Counted from the first letter of the stretch, positions 25,783-33,920 are shown. The stretch is DNA of 64,000 nt from Mucilaginibacter gossypii (GCF_900100945.1 NZ_FNCG01000007.1:1-64000), one strand, 5' to 3'. Notes: a model not told the origin generated them from the sequence alone. A program made the numbers and translations.

Positions 25783-25903
25783 AAGTTTTTTAAGGCCATA
25801 CCGCGCGGCACGGCCTGTCTGTCAAGGGCCGGGCAAAGCCCGGTTTATGTACCCTTGACGGACAGGTTGTGCCCGCGCGACCCTTGCCTGCCCTAAAAAC
25901 TTT
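25783..25903 (+). repeat. Very large GC-rich inverted repeat
   Basis: Central arms 25814-25828 (cctgtctgtcaaggg) and 25852-25866 (cccttgacggacagg) pair over 15 positions with one wobble. Inside lies another hairpin ccgggc-aaa-gcccgg (25829-25843). Outside, cgcgcggcac pairs with gtgcccgcgcg, and aaagttttttaagg with ccctaaaaacttt, extending the symmetry to 121 bases. It overlaps the last codons of the RadC-like gene. There is no ORF of its own. Confidence 0.8.
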
Positions 25904-26489
25904 GGCTGATGGACGAAGTGAACGCCCGGCGCCCCAACTCCAGCGCCGCCAGCAACGTGGCCGCTTTTGCCGAACCAACGCCTTTAAATGCGCACAACTG
26001 CTCCGTCGTTATTGTCCTCAAACCCGCCGCCTCACCACCGATGGATGCCATCACCTGTCCGCACAAATCCAGCACCGACAGTTCTGAACTGCCCGTACAA
26101 AAGAGGATCGCCAGCAACTCCATATTACTTAGCGCAGCTGCCCCAAAAGCATGCAGCTTCTCCCGTGGCCGGTCTTCCAGCGCCACAGCCTCCATACCTG
26201 TAACATCTTTGACCAGCTTCATCGCCGGTTCCGCCGAAGCCAGGTCGCCATGTGCCAACCGGCGCAGCACCATCGTCAAACCTTCTACAAACATCCCCAG
26301 ATCCTCTTCCCAGAGCTGGACCGTCTGCCGGTGATATTCACCTTCTCCATACTGCTCGCTTGAGGTGATCAGCAAAAAATGACTGTCATTCGCCGCCTTC
26401 TTCACATCGATAAAATAACGCTTCTTCCCATGAGCGAAATTTTCACTCGCCAGGTTGGGATAACTTGTTGTGCGCTGTGCTTTTTCCAT
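25893..26489 (-). CDS. DUF3276 (PUR-alpha-like) - RadC N-domain fusion
   Basis: 198 aa from ATG 26489 (a longer frame starts at 26522). Residues about 10-85 ('ENFAHGKKRYFIDVKKAAND ... QYGEGEYHRQTVQLWEEDLGMFVEGLTMVL') match the Bacteroidota PUR-alpha-like DUF3276 nucleic-acid-binding domain. Residues about 105-195 ('DRPREKLHAFGAAALSNMELLAILF', 'LRTITTEQLCAFKGVGSAKAATLLAALELGRR') match the helical/helix-hairpin-helix part that precedes the JAB/MPN domain in RadC. The JAB domain itself is absent. It would bind single-stranded or structured DNA. The joining of these two domains is unusual. Confidence 0.8.
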   Translation of the reverse strand: MEKAQRTTSYPNLASENFAHGKKRYFIDVKKAANDSHFLLITSSEQYGEGEYHRQTVQLWEEDLGMFVEGLTMVLRRLAHGDLASAEPAMKLVKDVTGMEAVALEDRPREKLHAFGAAALSNMELLAILFCTGSSELSVLDLCGQVMASIGGEAAGLRTITTEQLCAFKGVGSAKAATLLAALELGRRAFTSSISQSF

Positions 26490-26593
26490 GACCGTTTGAA
26501 TTAGTAAAGCACAAAACTCCACAGTAAATCAATCAAAAAAGACACAACACTGTTATTTAAACGATTATAAACGTTTCAATCCCAGCCGATCCA

Positions 26594-27016
26594 ATGATAC
26601 CTGATGACTTGAACAACACAAATGAAAAGGCCTGCCTTGAATGCGGCCAGCCGCTTGGCGCAGGCCGTGATGACCGCAAATTCTGCAATGACATTTGCCG
26701 GACCGCCTATAACAACCGCAGGCGCAAGGACAACCAAAAGGAACCCGAAGCAGACCACCGGGACAGCCCCAACTTCCGGAAAATCTATGAAATATTATTA
26801 AGCAACCGGGAGCTACTGATGATGCACAGTCTTTACAAAGACGAACCCTACATGCTCCGCGACCTGCTCGGCAAAGGCCTTAACCTGAAATATTTTACCA
26901 GCCAGTACGAAATGCCAGAAGTCGGCACCTTTAACTTCTGCTTCGACTATGGGTACCATATCACCTCCACCGGCAGGGTTTACATCGAGGAAAACGTACA
27001 GGAAATCTTCTGCTGA
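26594..27016 (+). CDS. Hypothetical zinc-ribbon protein, 140 aa
   Basis: An N-terminal zinc-ribbon 'KACLECGQPLGAGRDDRKFCNDICRTAYNNRRR' (Cys-x2-Cys ... Cys-x3-Cys) resembles small DNA-associated zinc fingers. The remainder ('YEILLSNRELLMMHSLY', 'GLNLKYFTSQYEMPEVGTFNFCFDYGY') forms an alpha/beta domain of unknown function seen in Bacteroidota mobile elements. It stands on the plus strand between leftward element genes. ATG at 26594. Confidence 0.7.
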   Translation: MIPDDLNNTNEKACLECGQPLGAGRDDRKFCNDICRTAYNNRRRKDNQKEPEADHRDSPNFRKIYEILLSNRELLMMHSLYKDEPYMLRDLLGKGLNLKYFTSQYEMPEVGTFNFCFDYGYHITSTGRVYIEENVQEIFC

Positions 27017-27022
27017 TCAAAA

Positions 27023-27473
27023 TCAATCCGAAAACCACCTACGCTTCAAAACAGCATCGTCACGAAGCTTGATGGGGATCAGGATCGTTGTCCGCAGGAA
27101 ATATAAATAATCGACTTGCTGCTGCTTCGTATCCTGCTCGTAGGAACCATGCATGTATTTATTACGCCGGCCCTTGCTGTTACTGAACTCCTTCATATTC
27201 AGATGAAAATTAAGACAACTCACCTCATCTTTGGTAAACAGCTTGTCCGATACGTTCAGTAAACCCTCGGCAATTAAACGATCCAATACCTGCGGAAAGG
27301 TTCAGCAACATGCCAGTAGCTGTTATAGCCGGTTTCCCTGAGCTTCCCCGCAATAAAAATCTTCACCGGATCAACCATTTCGACTACCCCCATATCGTTA
27401 ACCTGAAGAAAGCCATCTATAATGACACGTTCCAGGTAAGGAAGCTGGGGTCATTTTGTTGTGTTTTATCCAC
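27023..27473 (-). pseudogene. Decayed gene with HEPN-like motif
   Basis: Three overlapping minus-strand frames read as one protein if two single-base deletions are repaired: 'DKTQQNDPSFLTWNVS' (GTG 27473), then 'DGFLQVNDMGVVEMVDPVKI ... SYWHVAEPF' (to about 27300), then 'PQVLDRLIAEGLLNVSDKLF ... RRNKYMHGSYEQDTKQQQVDYLYFLRTTIL' to the stop at 27023. 'RNKYMH' fits the R-x4-H motif of HEPN ribonucleases, common in defence and abortive-infection proteins. That relation is inference. The frameshifts lie near 27425 and 27298. Confidence 0.65.
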
Positions 27474-27742
27474 ATTGAGGCTCCCTACGACACTTTTTTC
27501 CGCTGCTCACAAGGCCATTCGCTCGAAGCGCAGATCATTTCGGATAAATCATATCAGAAAAATAAATAACATAGCAACGGCCGTGGTTTTGGGCGGTGCA
27601 GGGACGGCTTAAGCCGCCTGCGCCGGCGCAGCGTACCCAAAACGGCGGCGGTTGCGTCGGCGGTAATAGCGGGTGAACCGCAGCGGCGTGCGCTCCAGCG
27701 CGCAGAGCGAAGGTGAACCGGCTTTTACCGCAGCAAAACCAA
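27474..27742 (+). repeat. Second GC-rich inverted-repeat region
   Basis: No gene is seen here. gttttggg at 27586-27593 pairs with cccaaaac at 27636-27643. Inside are palindromes ggcttaagcc (about 27606-27615) and ctgcgccggcgcag (about 27618-27631). Downstream, ggtgaaccg is repeated at about 27672 and 27712, with complementary 'cggtaa' segments. The unusual G+C content and nested symmetry resemble the 25.8-kb structure. Confidence 0.6.
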
Positions 27743-27982
27743 TCATAAATTTCCCAATCGCTGTAGCTTTTCGGCAATCGCCCACAACAGGCCCACATCC
27801 GGCTGCACATCAGCCGGCGCAGCTAATACCCGGTACTGCACTTCTTTATCCGGCTCAAAAACATAAGATACATCATTGATCGGTACAACTATCCGGTAGG
27901 TATAGCCCAAACGCTGAAAAGCGGCCGGGAACTCCAGCGGCTTGTTCTGATAAGTGATTTCTAAAGTAAAGGGCTCGTTCAT
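27743..27982 (-). CDS. Hypothetical protein, 79 aa
   Basis: MNEPFTLEITYQNKPLEFPA begins a compact beta-rich protein with conserved-looking 'YRIVVPINDVSYVFEPDKE' and a helical C-terminus. Its ATG overlaps the stop of the upstream OB-fold remnant (ATGA). No family recognised. Confidence 0.6.
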   Translation of the reverse strand: MNEPFTLEITYQNKPLEFPAAFQRLGYTYRIVVPINDVSYVFEPDKEVQYRVLAAPADVQPDVGLLWAIAEKLQRLGNL

Positions 27983-28074
27983 TGCATTTTCAATTGAACC
28001 TTACTCGTCACCACGATCTCCGGCTTGCCCTTATAGTCGATCACCTTACAGCAGGCGAAGCAATGATCATTAGT
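27979..28074 (-). pseudogene. 3' remnant of an OB-fold nucleic-acid-binding gene
   Basis: The last 31 codons read ...CFACCKVIDYKGKPEIVVTS(K)VQLKMQ. 'xYKGKPEIVVxxxxQL' is the typical end of small OB-fold nuclease-associated proteins ('...YKGKPEIVV..P.QI'). No start codon is present; a TGA precedes at 28075-28077. The rest of the gene seems lost at the border to the histidine-kinase region. Confidence 0.55.
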
Positions 28075-28313
28075 TCAGGGAATACCGGAATTCCAAAGGC
28101 GTACGGGTCATAGGCGACGATAAGCAAATTGAATGCAGATTACTATATTAAGGAATGTCGCGCATGACAAATTCAGATTGCCGGTACGAACAATGAGGCC
28201 GGAACGGTACGGAACAGCCGAAACTTTGGTATGGAGCGAAGTGTAAATGGCGCGTGAAACGGCATTGAGATCGTCAAGACAAACATTTTGCTGCCGAAAA
28301 TGTTGGTGGTTTG

Positions 28314-31244
28314 ATGTCTTTTTCTACCGCCAATCTGCTTCAGGTTCTTTCGCGCTCCGCCGATGCGACCGCCGTTTACAGCGGCGAAGATATTGTCATT
28401 GAATTTGCCAACAGCGCCATGCTGGCCTTTTGGGGAAAAGATGATCGCATTATTGGTCAACCATTGGAAGAAGGCGTGCCTGAGCTTAAGGGCCAACCAT
28501 TTAAGGCCATGCTCCAGGAGGTCATGCGCACCGGTATCACCGATGAGGGCGTTATTCCGGCAGAGACCCTGATCGGTGGTGAACTGGTCAGCCGCCAGTA
28601 CGCTTACCAGTACCTGGCGGTCGATCTGCCGGAGGGACAGCAACGGCTGATCCTGCACACGGCGTCGGATGTTACCGATAAACTGCGGGGCGAACAGGCC
28701 CTGCGCGACATTGACGTCCAGCTTGATGCGCTCAGCCGTGAACAGCAATTGAATGAGAAGCTGGCATCGACCAATGAGGAACTGGCGGCGACCAATGAAG
28801 AACTCGCTCAGGCGCAGGCCACCTTGGCGCGCCTGAATGCCGAACTGGAACAAAAAGTGCAGGCGCGGACGACTGCCCTGGCAGCCAGCGAAGCGGAATT
28901 GCAGGCCCTGAATGAAGAACTGATCTCGATCAATGAAGAGTTGACGGCAACAAATGACGACCTGCGGAATGCCCAGGCCCGCCTGCAGGAGGCGGTTACT
29001 GACCTTGTGATCAGCGAGCATAAATTGCGCAGCGTGGTGGCCAGCGCGCCCTTCCCGATCGGCGTTTATACCGGCCGGGAGATGCGCATTGAACTGGCCA
29101 ACCAGTCGATCATGGACGTCTGGGGTAAAGGCAATGATGTTTCCGGTAAAACTTATGCCGAGGTCCTCCCGGAACTGGCCGGAACAGGTATCTATGAGCA
29201 ACTTGATGGCGTATTTACCACCGGAGCCCCCTTTCACACACGCGCGCAGCGGGTGGACCTGGTCGTGGACGGCCGCTTACAACTCTTCTACTTCAATTAC
29301 AGTTTTACGCCCCTGTTCGACCAGCAAGGCCGCATTTACGGCGTGATGAACACGGCGGCCGAAGTCACCGATATGGTCCTGGCGCGCCAGCAAGTAGAAC
29401 AAAGCGAACGTAACCTGCATAACATGATCCTGCAGGCGCCGGTCGCGATGTGCATTATGTTGGGCCCGGAACACGTGATCAGCGTGGCCAACCCGCTGAT
29501 CATTGAATTGTGGGGCAAGCCTGAAGCCGAGGTCATGAACAAGCCGATCTTCGAGGCTTTGCCGGATGCCCGCGGCCAAGGCCTGGAGCAGGTACTGGCA
29601 GACGTCTATCAAAACGGCGAAACCTTCCGGGCCAGCGAAATGCCCGTCCACCTGCTGCGCAAAGGTCGGCCCGACACCGTATATCAAAACTTTGTTTACG
29701 AACCCTACCGCAATGCTAACGGCGAGGTGCTGGGCGTAATCGCCATCACCATTGATGTCACCGAACAGGTCCTGGCGCACCTGCAGAGCGAAGAGAACGA
29801 GCGCCGCTTCCGCTTCCTGCTGAATGCCATGCCGCAACAAGTCTGGACCGCCCGTGCCGATGGCACTTTGAATTACGTTAATGAGGTCGTTACCACTGAT
29901 TTTGCAGAAAGCGCCGAAGCAATCGTAGGCCAGGGCTGGCAGGCTTTTGTGCACCCGGACGACCTGCCCGGCGCGCTTTCCAGGTGGAAGCATTCGCTGC
30001 AATCCCGCCGCGAATACCTGACAGAATATCGCCTGCGCTTCGCCGATGGTAATTATTACTGGCACCTCACCCGGGCGATACCGATGGTCAAGGATGACAC
30101 TGTGACCTTCTGGCTGGGCACCAATACGAACATCGACCAGCAAAAGGCCAATGAGCAGCGTAAGGACGAATTCATCAGCATCGCCAGCCACGAGCTGAAA
30201 ACGCCGCTCACCACGATCAAGGCCTTTTTCCAGTTAAGTAAACGCGATACCGGTGCACCAGGTAAACTCAACCCATTTGTCGGCAAAGCGGAGCGGCAGA
30301 TCGAACGCCTTGGCCGGCTGATCGAGGACCTGCTGGATGTCTCCAAGATCAATGCCGGAAAGATGGTCTACAATAAGGAAGCCTTCGATTTTGGTAAGCT
30401 CCTGGCCGACACGGCGGAAAGCGTGCAGCAAACAGCGCCGGCACACCACATCGAACTAGAGAACGACTGTAAAATCAACTATCACGGCGACCAGCACCGT
30501 TTGGAACAGGTACTCATCAACCTGCTGAACAATGCGATCAAGTATTCGCCGGGAGCTGACCGGATCATCGTACGCTGTGAACTGGAGAACCGGAATATCA
30601 TTGTATCCGTGCAGGATTTCGGTATCGGGATCGCGGAGGAACACCTGAAAGGTTTATTTGACCGCTTTTACCGGGTCGATAATTCATCGGCACGTTTCCA
30701 GGGTTTGGGCCTGGGCCTGTTCATTGCCAACGAGATCGTTAAAAGGCACGGCGGCAGCTTCTGGATCGAAAGCGAACCCGGTAAAGGGTCCACCTTCTTC
30801 TTTCTATTGCCGCTCAATGGCCGTCAGGAATTTTACGATACCGACGGTGACGGTCAGACCTTTTACAGCGGTAGTTTCATCGATATGAAATATGTCCCTG
30901 AAGCCGGTTACCTGGATGTGGACTGGCAGGGCTACCAAAACTATGAGTCGGTCGTGAAAGGCTGCGAGGTCATGCTGGACCTGCTGAAAAAGAATGATTG
31001 CCGCTGGGTACTCAATGACAACACCCATGTCAAAGGCAACTGGTCGGAAGCATCCGACTGGGGCGCTGAATACTGGTTCCCCGCCATGGCCGAGGCCGGC
31101 CTGAAAAAGTTCGCCTGGATCTATTCGCCCAGCACCTTCAGCCGCATCGCAGCCAACAAAAGCCTGCCCTCTGAATACGATACGGTACAGGTCGCTTTCT
31201 TTGATGATAAAGCCGAAGCTTTAAAATGGTTAGTTAAAAGCTAA
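28314..31244 (+). CDS. Multi-PAS sensor histidine kinase with C-terminal STAS/SpoIIAA-like domain
   Basis: 976 aa from ATG 28314. No membrane segments: a cytoplasmic sensor. Layout: PAS (about 10-120), a 'NEEL'-repeat coiled coil (about 135-235), PAS (240-360), PAS (372-490), PAS_3/PAC (500-615), HisKA with phospho-acceptor His626 ('SIASHELKTPLTTIKAFFQ'), HATPase_c ('LINLLNNAIKYSP', 'DFGIGI', 'GLGLGLFIANEIV') to about 845, and then 120 extra residues ('YLDVDWQGYQNYESVVKGCE ... WVLNDNTHVKGNW ... VQVAFFDDKAEALKWL'). This tail resembles SpoIIAA/STAS-like folds and is not part of standard kinases. No response regulator is adjacent. G+C is higher than in the backbone. Confidence 0.9.
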   Translation: MSFSTANLLQVLSRSADATAVYSGEDIVIEFANSAMLAFWGKDDRIIGQPLEEGVPELKGQPFKAMLQEVMRTGITDEGVIPAETLIGGELVSRQYAYQYLAVDLPEGQQRLILHTASDVTDKLRGEQALRDIDVQLDALSREQQLNEKLASTNEELAATNEELAQAQATLARLNAELEQKVQARTTALAASEAELQALNEELISINEELTATNDDLRNAQARLQEAVTDLVISEHKLRSVVASAPFPIGVYTGREMRIELANQSIMDVWGKGNDVSGKTYAEVLPELAGTGIYEQLDGVFTTGAPFHTRAQRVDLVVDGRLQLFYFNYSFTPLFDQQGRIYGVMNTAAEVTDMVLARQQVEQSERNLHNMILQAPVAMCIMLGPEHVISVANPLIIELWGKPEAEVMNKPIFEALPDARGQGLEQVLADVYQNGETFRASEMPVHLLRKGRPDTVYQNFVYEPYRNANGEVLGVIAITIDVTEQVLAHLQSEENERRFRFLLNAMPQQVWTARADGTLNYVNEVVTTDFAESAEAIVGQGWQAFVHPDDLPGALSRWKHSLQSRREYLTEYRLRFADGNYYWHLTRAIPMVKDDTVTFWLGTNTNIDQQKANEQRKDEFISIASHELKTPLTTIKAFFQLSKRDTGAPGKLNPFVGKAERQIERLGRLIEDLLDVSKINAGKMVYNKEAFDFGKLLADTAESVQQTAPAHHIELENDCKINYHGDQHRLEQVLINLLNNAIKYSPGADRIIVRCELENRNIIVSVQDFGIGIAEEHLKGLFDRFYRVDNSSARFQGLGLGLFIANEIVKRHGGSFWIESEPGKGSTFFFLLPLNGRQEFYDTDGDGQTFYSGSFIDMKYVPEAGYLDVDWQGYQNYESVVKGCEVMLDLLKKNDCRWVLNDNTHVKGNWSEASDWGAEYWFPAMAEAGLKKFAWIYSPSTFSRIAANKSLPSEYDTVQVAFFDDKAEALKWLVKS

Positions 31245-31329
31245 AAGACAACATGAGCGGATAAGCGCAACCAGAAAACCCTATGGAATGGTATTTGTTA
31301 ATTATTTAAACTAACAAAATCATATACCT

Positions 31330-31494
31330 ATGAGCACAAGAGGATCAAAAGTGGAACGCCATTCCTTATCGGAACAGCCCCACGAACTAAAGTATGAAGC
31401 CCGCAAAACGGGCACCAGCACCAAAGAAGTGGAAGCCGCTAAAAAATCAGCCGGCTCCAACCAGCGCAAAGCCGTAGAGAAAAAGCTGAAATAA
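31330..31494 (+). CDS. DUF3606-type small protein, 54 aa
   Basis: MSTRGSKVERHSLSEQPHEL... 'KYEARKTGTSTKEVEAAKK' matches the DUF3606 pattern (Trp/Tyr-helix, 'G-S---V--A'). Basic, hydrophilic, probably helical. These small proteins accompany stress and plasmid genes in soil bacteria. It is below usual ORF cut-offs. It lies 86 bases behind the kinase and is followed by a terminator. Confidence 0.75.
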   Translation: MSTRGSKVERHSLSEQPHELKYEARKTGTSTKEVEAAKKSAGSNQRKAVEKKLK

Positions 31495-31523
31495 GCGATA
31501 GCCGATACTTTAATTATTCAAAG

Positions 31524-31546
31524 AGCCCCGGACCGGGGCTTTTTGG
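31524..31546 (+). terminator. Terminator after DUF3606 gene
   Basis: agcccc (31524-31529) and ggggct (31535-31540) with flanking g:c pairs, followed by ttttt. Confidence 0.85.
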
Positions 31547-31561
31547 TCTAAACGATTTCTG

Positions 31562-31702
31562 ATGAATAAAGCGCAATCCCCAAAAAACGAAAAGGGCACG
31601 CTGACCCAGCGTGACCTGAAAGCCGGCGTGAAAACATTTGAGGAACAGAAAAAACCCCGCGCCGCACTGGAAACGCGGGAGGACAAGAATAACGGTGCCT
31701 AA
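31562..31702 (+). CDS. Small basic protein, 46 aa
   Basis: ATG 31562 to TAA 31702: MNKAQSPKNEKGTLTQRDLK..., hydrophilic, one predicted helix. No family recognised. Neighbouring DUF3606-like gene is similar in size and charge, suggesting a related role. Translation is not proven. Confidence 0.45.
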   Translation: MNKAQSPKNEKGTLTQRDLKAGVKTFEEQKKPRAALETREDKNNGA

Positions 31703-31743
31703 CCGGCCGTTTATCAAAACCAGCGCAAAGCCCAAACCTGAAG

Positions 31744-32061
31744 ATGATGGCGGAACTGGAACAATACAAAGCCAAGCGGAACTTTAAAAATGATTACCGG
31801 GAGATGCTTGCACACAACATAAGCGATATACCGGATCTATATTTCAAGGCCGGGCTTATCATGGCCGGAGACAACCATATAGCCAGCCGGTTGCTATTCG
31901 ATTGTACACCGGCTGGCCGGTTTATGCATATCGCCGTTAATGGCCGACCCCTTGTATTTTCAGAACATGTATTTTACAGACTGTGCGTCAATAAAATCAG
32001 CGAGGTTTGGTCGATCATTGATAAAGAGGCGATCCGCGAACAGGTGCTTTCAACAGCGTAA
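31744..32061 (+). CDS. SnoaL-like/ester cyclase-type protein
   Basis: 105 aa. 'YREMLAHNISDIPDLYFKAGLIMAGDNHIASRL' and 'FDCTPAGRFMHIAVNGRPLVFSEHVFYRLCVNKISEVWSIIDKEAI' (seen in parts) follow the SnoaL/NTF2-like pattern 'G-R-VASRL-F...G.P..F.E..F.R..-GKI-EVWS--D'. Usual members are about 130 aa, so the first strand and helix seem missing and the protein may be partly truncated. Its stop overlaps the amidohydrolase start (TAATG), so the two are translationally coupled. Confidence 0.65.
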   Translation: MMAELEQYKAKRNFKNDYREMLAHNISDIPDLYFKAGLIMAGDNHIASRLLFDCTPAGRFMHIAVNGRPLVFSEHVFYRLCVNKISEVWSIIDKEAIREQVLSTA

Positions 32062-33092
32062 TGTCCGCCCTCAAACAATCTGCTCCTGGTCTTGGTTTAT
32101 TGGACATGCGTATCGTTACACTTGAAGAACACCTCTCGTTTCCGGAAATGGCCGGACAGATACCCCCGGAAAAACTAGGTGGGTTTGGTCAGAACGAAAG
32201 AATGAAACAGCTGGTACCCAAACTGGCGGATATCACCGGGGACCGTTTAACATCCATGGATGCCAATGGCATCAGCATGCAGGTATTATCGGTGGACAGT
32301 TCGGGCGCCAACCTGCTGGCCGAAGATACAGGCCCGGCATTTGCCATGCAGTATAATGATTTGATCGCTGAAAGGATCAGGGGTTATGAAACGCGGTTCA
32401 CTGCGTTTGCCCATTTGCCGATGACTGCGCCTGCTGCCGCCGCCGATGAACTGGAACGAACAGTAAAAGAACATCATTTCCGGGGTGCCATGATCCGCGG
32501 GCTGACGGAAGACCAGTTCCTGGACCATCCCAGGTTCGCCTCCATACTGGAACGCGCCGAAAAATTGGAGGTACCTATCTATCTGCATCCCGGCCTGCCG
32601 CCTAAAGGCGTCGCAGATATTTATTACAGCGGCCTGCCCAATCATTCCGGCATGGCAGAAGCGTTGGCTGTCTATGGCTGGGGTTGGCATTCCGAAACCG
32701 CGCTCCACATCCTGCGCCTGGTTTATGCCGGCATCTTCGATCAATACCCCAAATTGCAAATCATCATCGGTCATATGGGTGAAATGCTGCCTTTCCAGAT
32801 GGCCAGGTCAGAGCGGGCCTTTCAGCCAGGCGCGGGCGGCGCCAACCAGCGCAAGCTAAGCGATATCCTGCGCCAGCAGGTTCATATCACCACCAGCGGC
32901 TTCTTTACCCTGCCACCCCTACAAATCGCGCTGGATACTTTCGGCATCGACAACATGATGTTTTCCATCGATTACCCCTTCAGCACCAACGAGCAAGGTA
33001 TGGAATTTTTTCGCCGGATCGATCTGCCCGATGCCGACCTGTCCAAACTCGCCCACGGCAATGCCGACAGATTATTAAAATTAAACACCTGA
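32061..33092 (+). CDS. Amidohydrolase 2 family (decarboxylase-type)
   Basis: 343 aa; ATG 32061 is coupled to the preceding stop, ATG 32106 ('MRIVTLEEHLSFPE') is an alternative that matches the family start. Metal and active-site residues: 'TLEEHL', 'YLHPGLPP', 'HSETALHILRLVYAGIFDQYPKLQIIIGHMGEMLP' (in parts) and 'FSIDYPF'. The Glu-Glu-His start in place of His-x-His is the mark of non-oxidative decarboxylases (gamma-resorcylate, 2,3-dihydroxybenzoate, 5-carboxyvanillate type). It probably decarboxylates or hydrates an aromatic acid. The substrate is unknown. Confidence 0.85.
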   Translation: MSALKQSAPGLGLLDMRIVTLEEHLSFPEMAGQIPPEKLGGFGQNERMKQLVPKLADITGDRLTSMDANGISMQVLSVDSSGANLLAEDTGPAFAMQYNDLIAERIRGYETRFTAFAHLPMTAPAAAADELERTVKEHHFRGAMIRGLTEDQFLDHPRFASILERAEKLEVPIYLHPGLPPKGVADIYYSGLPNHSGMAEALAVYGWGWHSETALHILRLVYAGIFDQYPKLQIIIGHMGEMLPFQMARSERAFQPGAGGANQRKLSDILRQQVHITTSGFFTLPPLQIALDTFGIDNMMFSIDYPFSTNEQGMEFFRRIDLPDADLSKLAHGNADRLLKLNT

Positions 33093-33140
33093 GCCAGCGA
33101 TCGCGTATACCTCTTGCCCAAACACCAAATCATCAAGAAA

Positions 33141-33920
33141 ATGAAACAAGGACTCATGATCGATATGGACGGCGTGATCTACGCCGGCGAAAAACTCATC
33201 AGAGGTGCGGACCGCTTTGTCGCGCGGATGCTCAAAGAAAAGATCGATTTTATTTTCCTGTCGAACAACAGTTCGCGATCCCGCCGGGAAGCCGTCGAAA
33301 AACTGGAAAACGTGGGCGTCAAAGGAATCACTGAAGATCACATTTATACCAGCGCCATGGCAACCGCCGCCTTCCTGAAAGACGAATTTCCCGGCTGCAG
33401 CGCCTATGTGCTGGGCGAGGGCGGCCTGCTCAAAAGCCTGGAACATGCCGGTATCAGGCTGGTCGACAGGCAACCCGACTTTGTCATTTTGGGCGAGGGA
33501 CATCAATTCGATCTGAAGATGGTGCACAAAGCCGTGGATATGATTATCGCCGGTGCAAGGTTCATCGCCACAAACCGAGATCCCTCACCGCGCAGGGAAG
33601 GCTGGAACAACCTCGGTATCGCAGCTACAGCCGCCATGATCGAGGAAGGCAGCGGCCGTGATGCATTTGTGATCGGGAAACCCAGCCCCGTCATGATGCG
33701 CTGTGCCAGCGCTTACATGGGATTCTCCCCTGAACAGAACACCGTGCTGGGTGATACCATGGAAACCGATATCAAAGCAGGCATCTATATGGGCTATAAA
33801 ACAATATTGGTTTTGTCAGGCATTGCGGATAAAGATCAGCTCAACCATTATGGCTACAAACCAAGCCTCGTGGTGGATGCGGTCAAGGATATCCGGTTCC
33901 CGCTCGACTGGTGGAAGTAA
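33141..33920 (+). CDS. HAD-IIA hydrolase (NagD-like phosphatase)
   Basis: 259 aa from ATG 33141 (a frame open from TTG 33114 adds nine residues). Motif I 'LMIDMDGVIYAGEKLI', motif II 'IFLSNNSSRSR', the C2B cap, 'FVIGKPSPVMM' (Lys), and motif IV 'TVLGDTMETDIKAGIYMGYKTILVLSG' (in parts) are complete. Probably dephosphorylates a sugar phosphate or nucleotide in the cytoplasm. It follows the amidohydrolase by 48 bases on the same strand. Confidence 0.9.
   Translation: MKQGLMIDMDGVIYAGEKLIRGADRFVARMLKEKIDFIFLSNNSSRSRREAVEKLENVGVKGITEDHIYTSAMATAAFLKDEFPGCSAYVLGEGGLLKSLEHAGIRLVDRQPDFVILGEGHQFDLKMVHKAVDMIIAGARFIATNRDPSPRREGWNNLGIAATAAMIEEGSGRDAFVIGKPSPVMMRCASAYMGFSPEQNTVLGDTMETDIKAGIYMGYKTILVLSGIADKDQLNHYGYKPSLVVDAVKDIRFPLDWWK

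Noticed and set aside
27535..27810. Frames in the G+C-rich region at 27.5-27.8 kb
   Set aside because: Repetitive Ala/Pro/Cys-rich translations caused by inverted repeats, not proteins.
28173..29237. 354-codon open frame opposite the histidine kinase
   Set aside because: It is an antisense shadow of a high-G+C gene: no recognisable domains and the plus-strand frame has clear PAS motifs.
29277..30191. 304-codon minus frame inside the kinase gene
   Set aside because: Shadow of the kinase; no family features.
31451..31459. ccggctcca identical to the last nine bases of ssrA, considered as attR
   Set aside because: It lies inside the DUF3606 gene, the match does not extend on either side, and nine bases can occur by chance.
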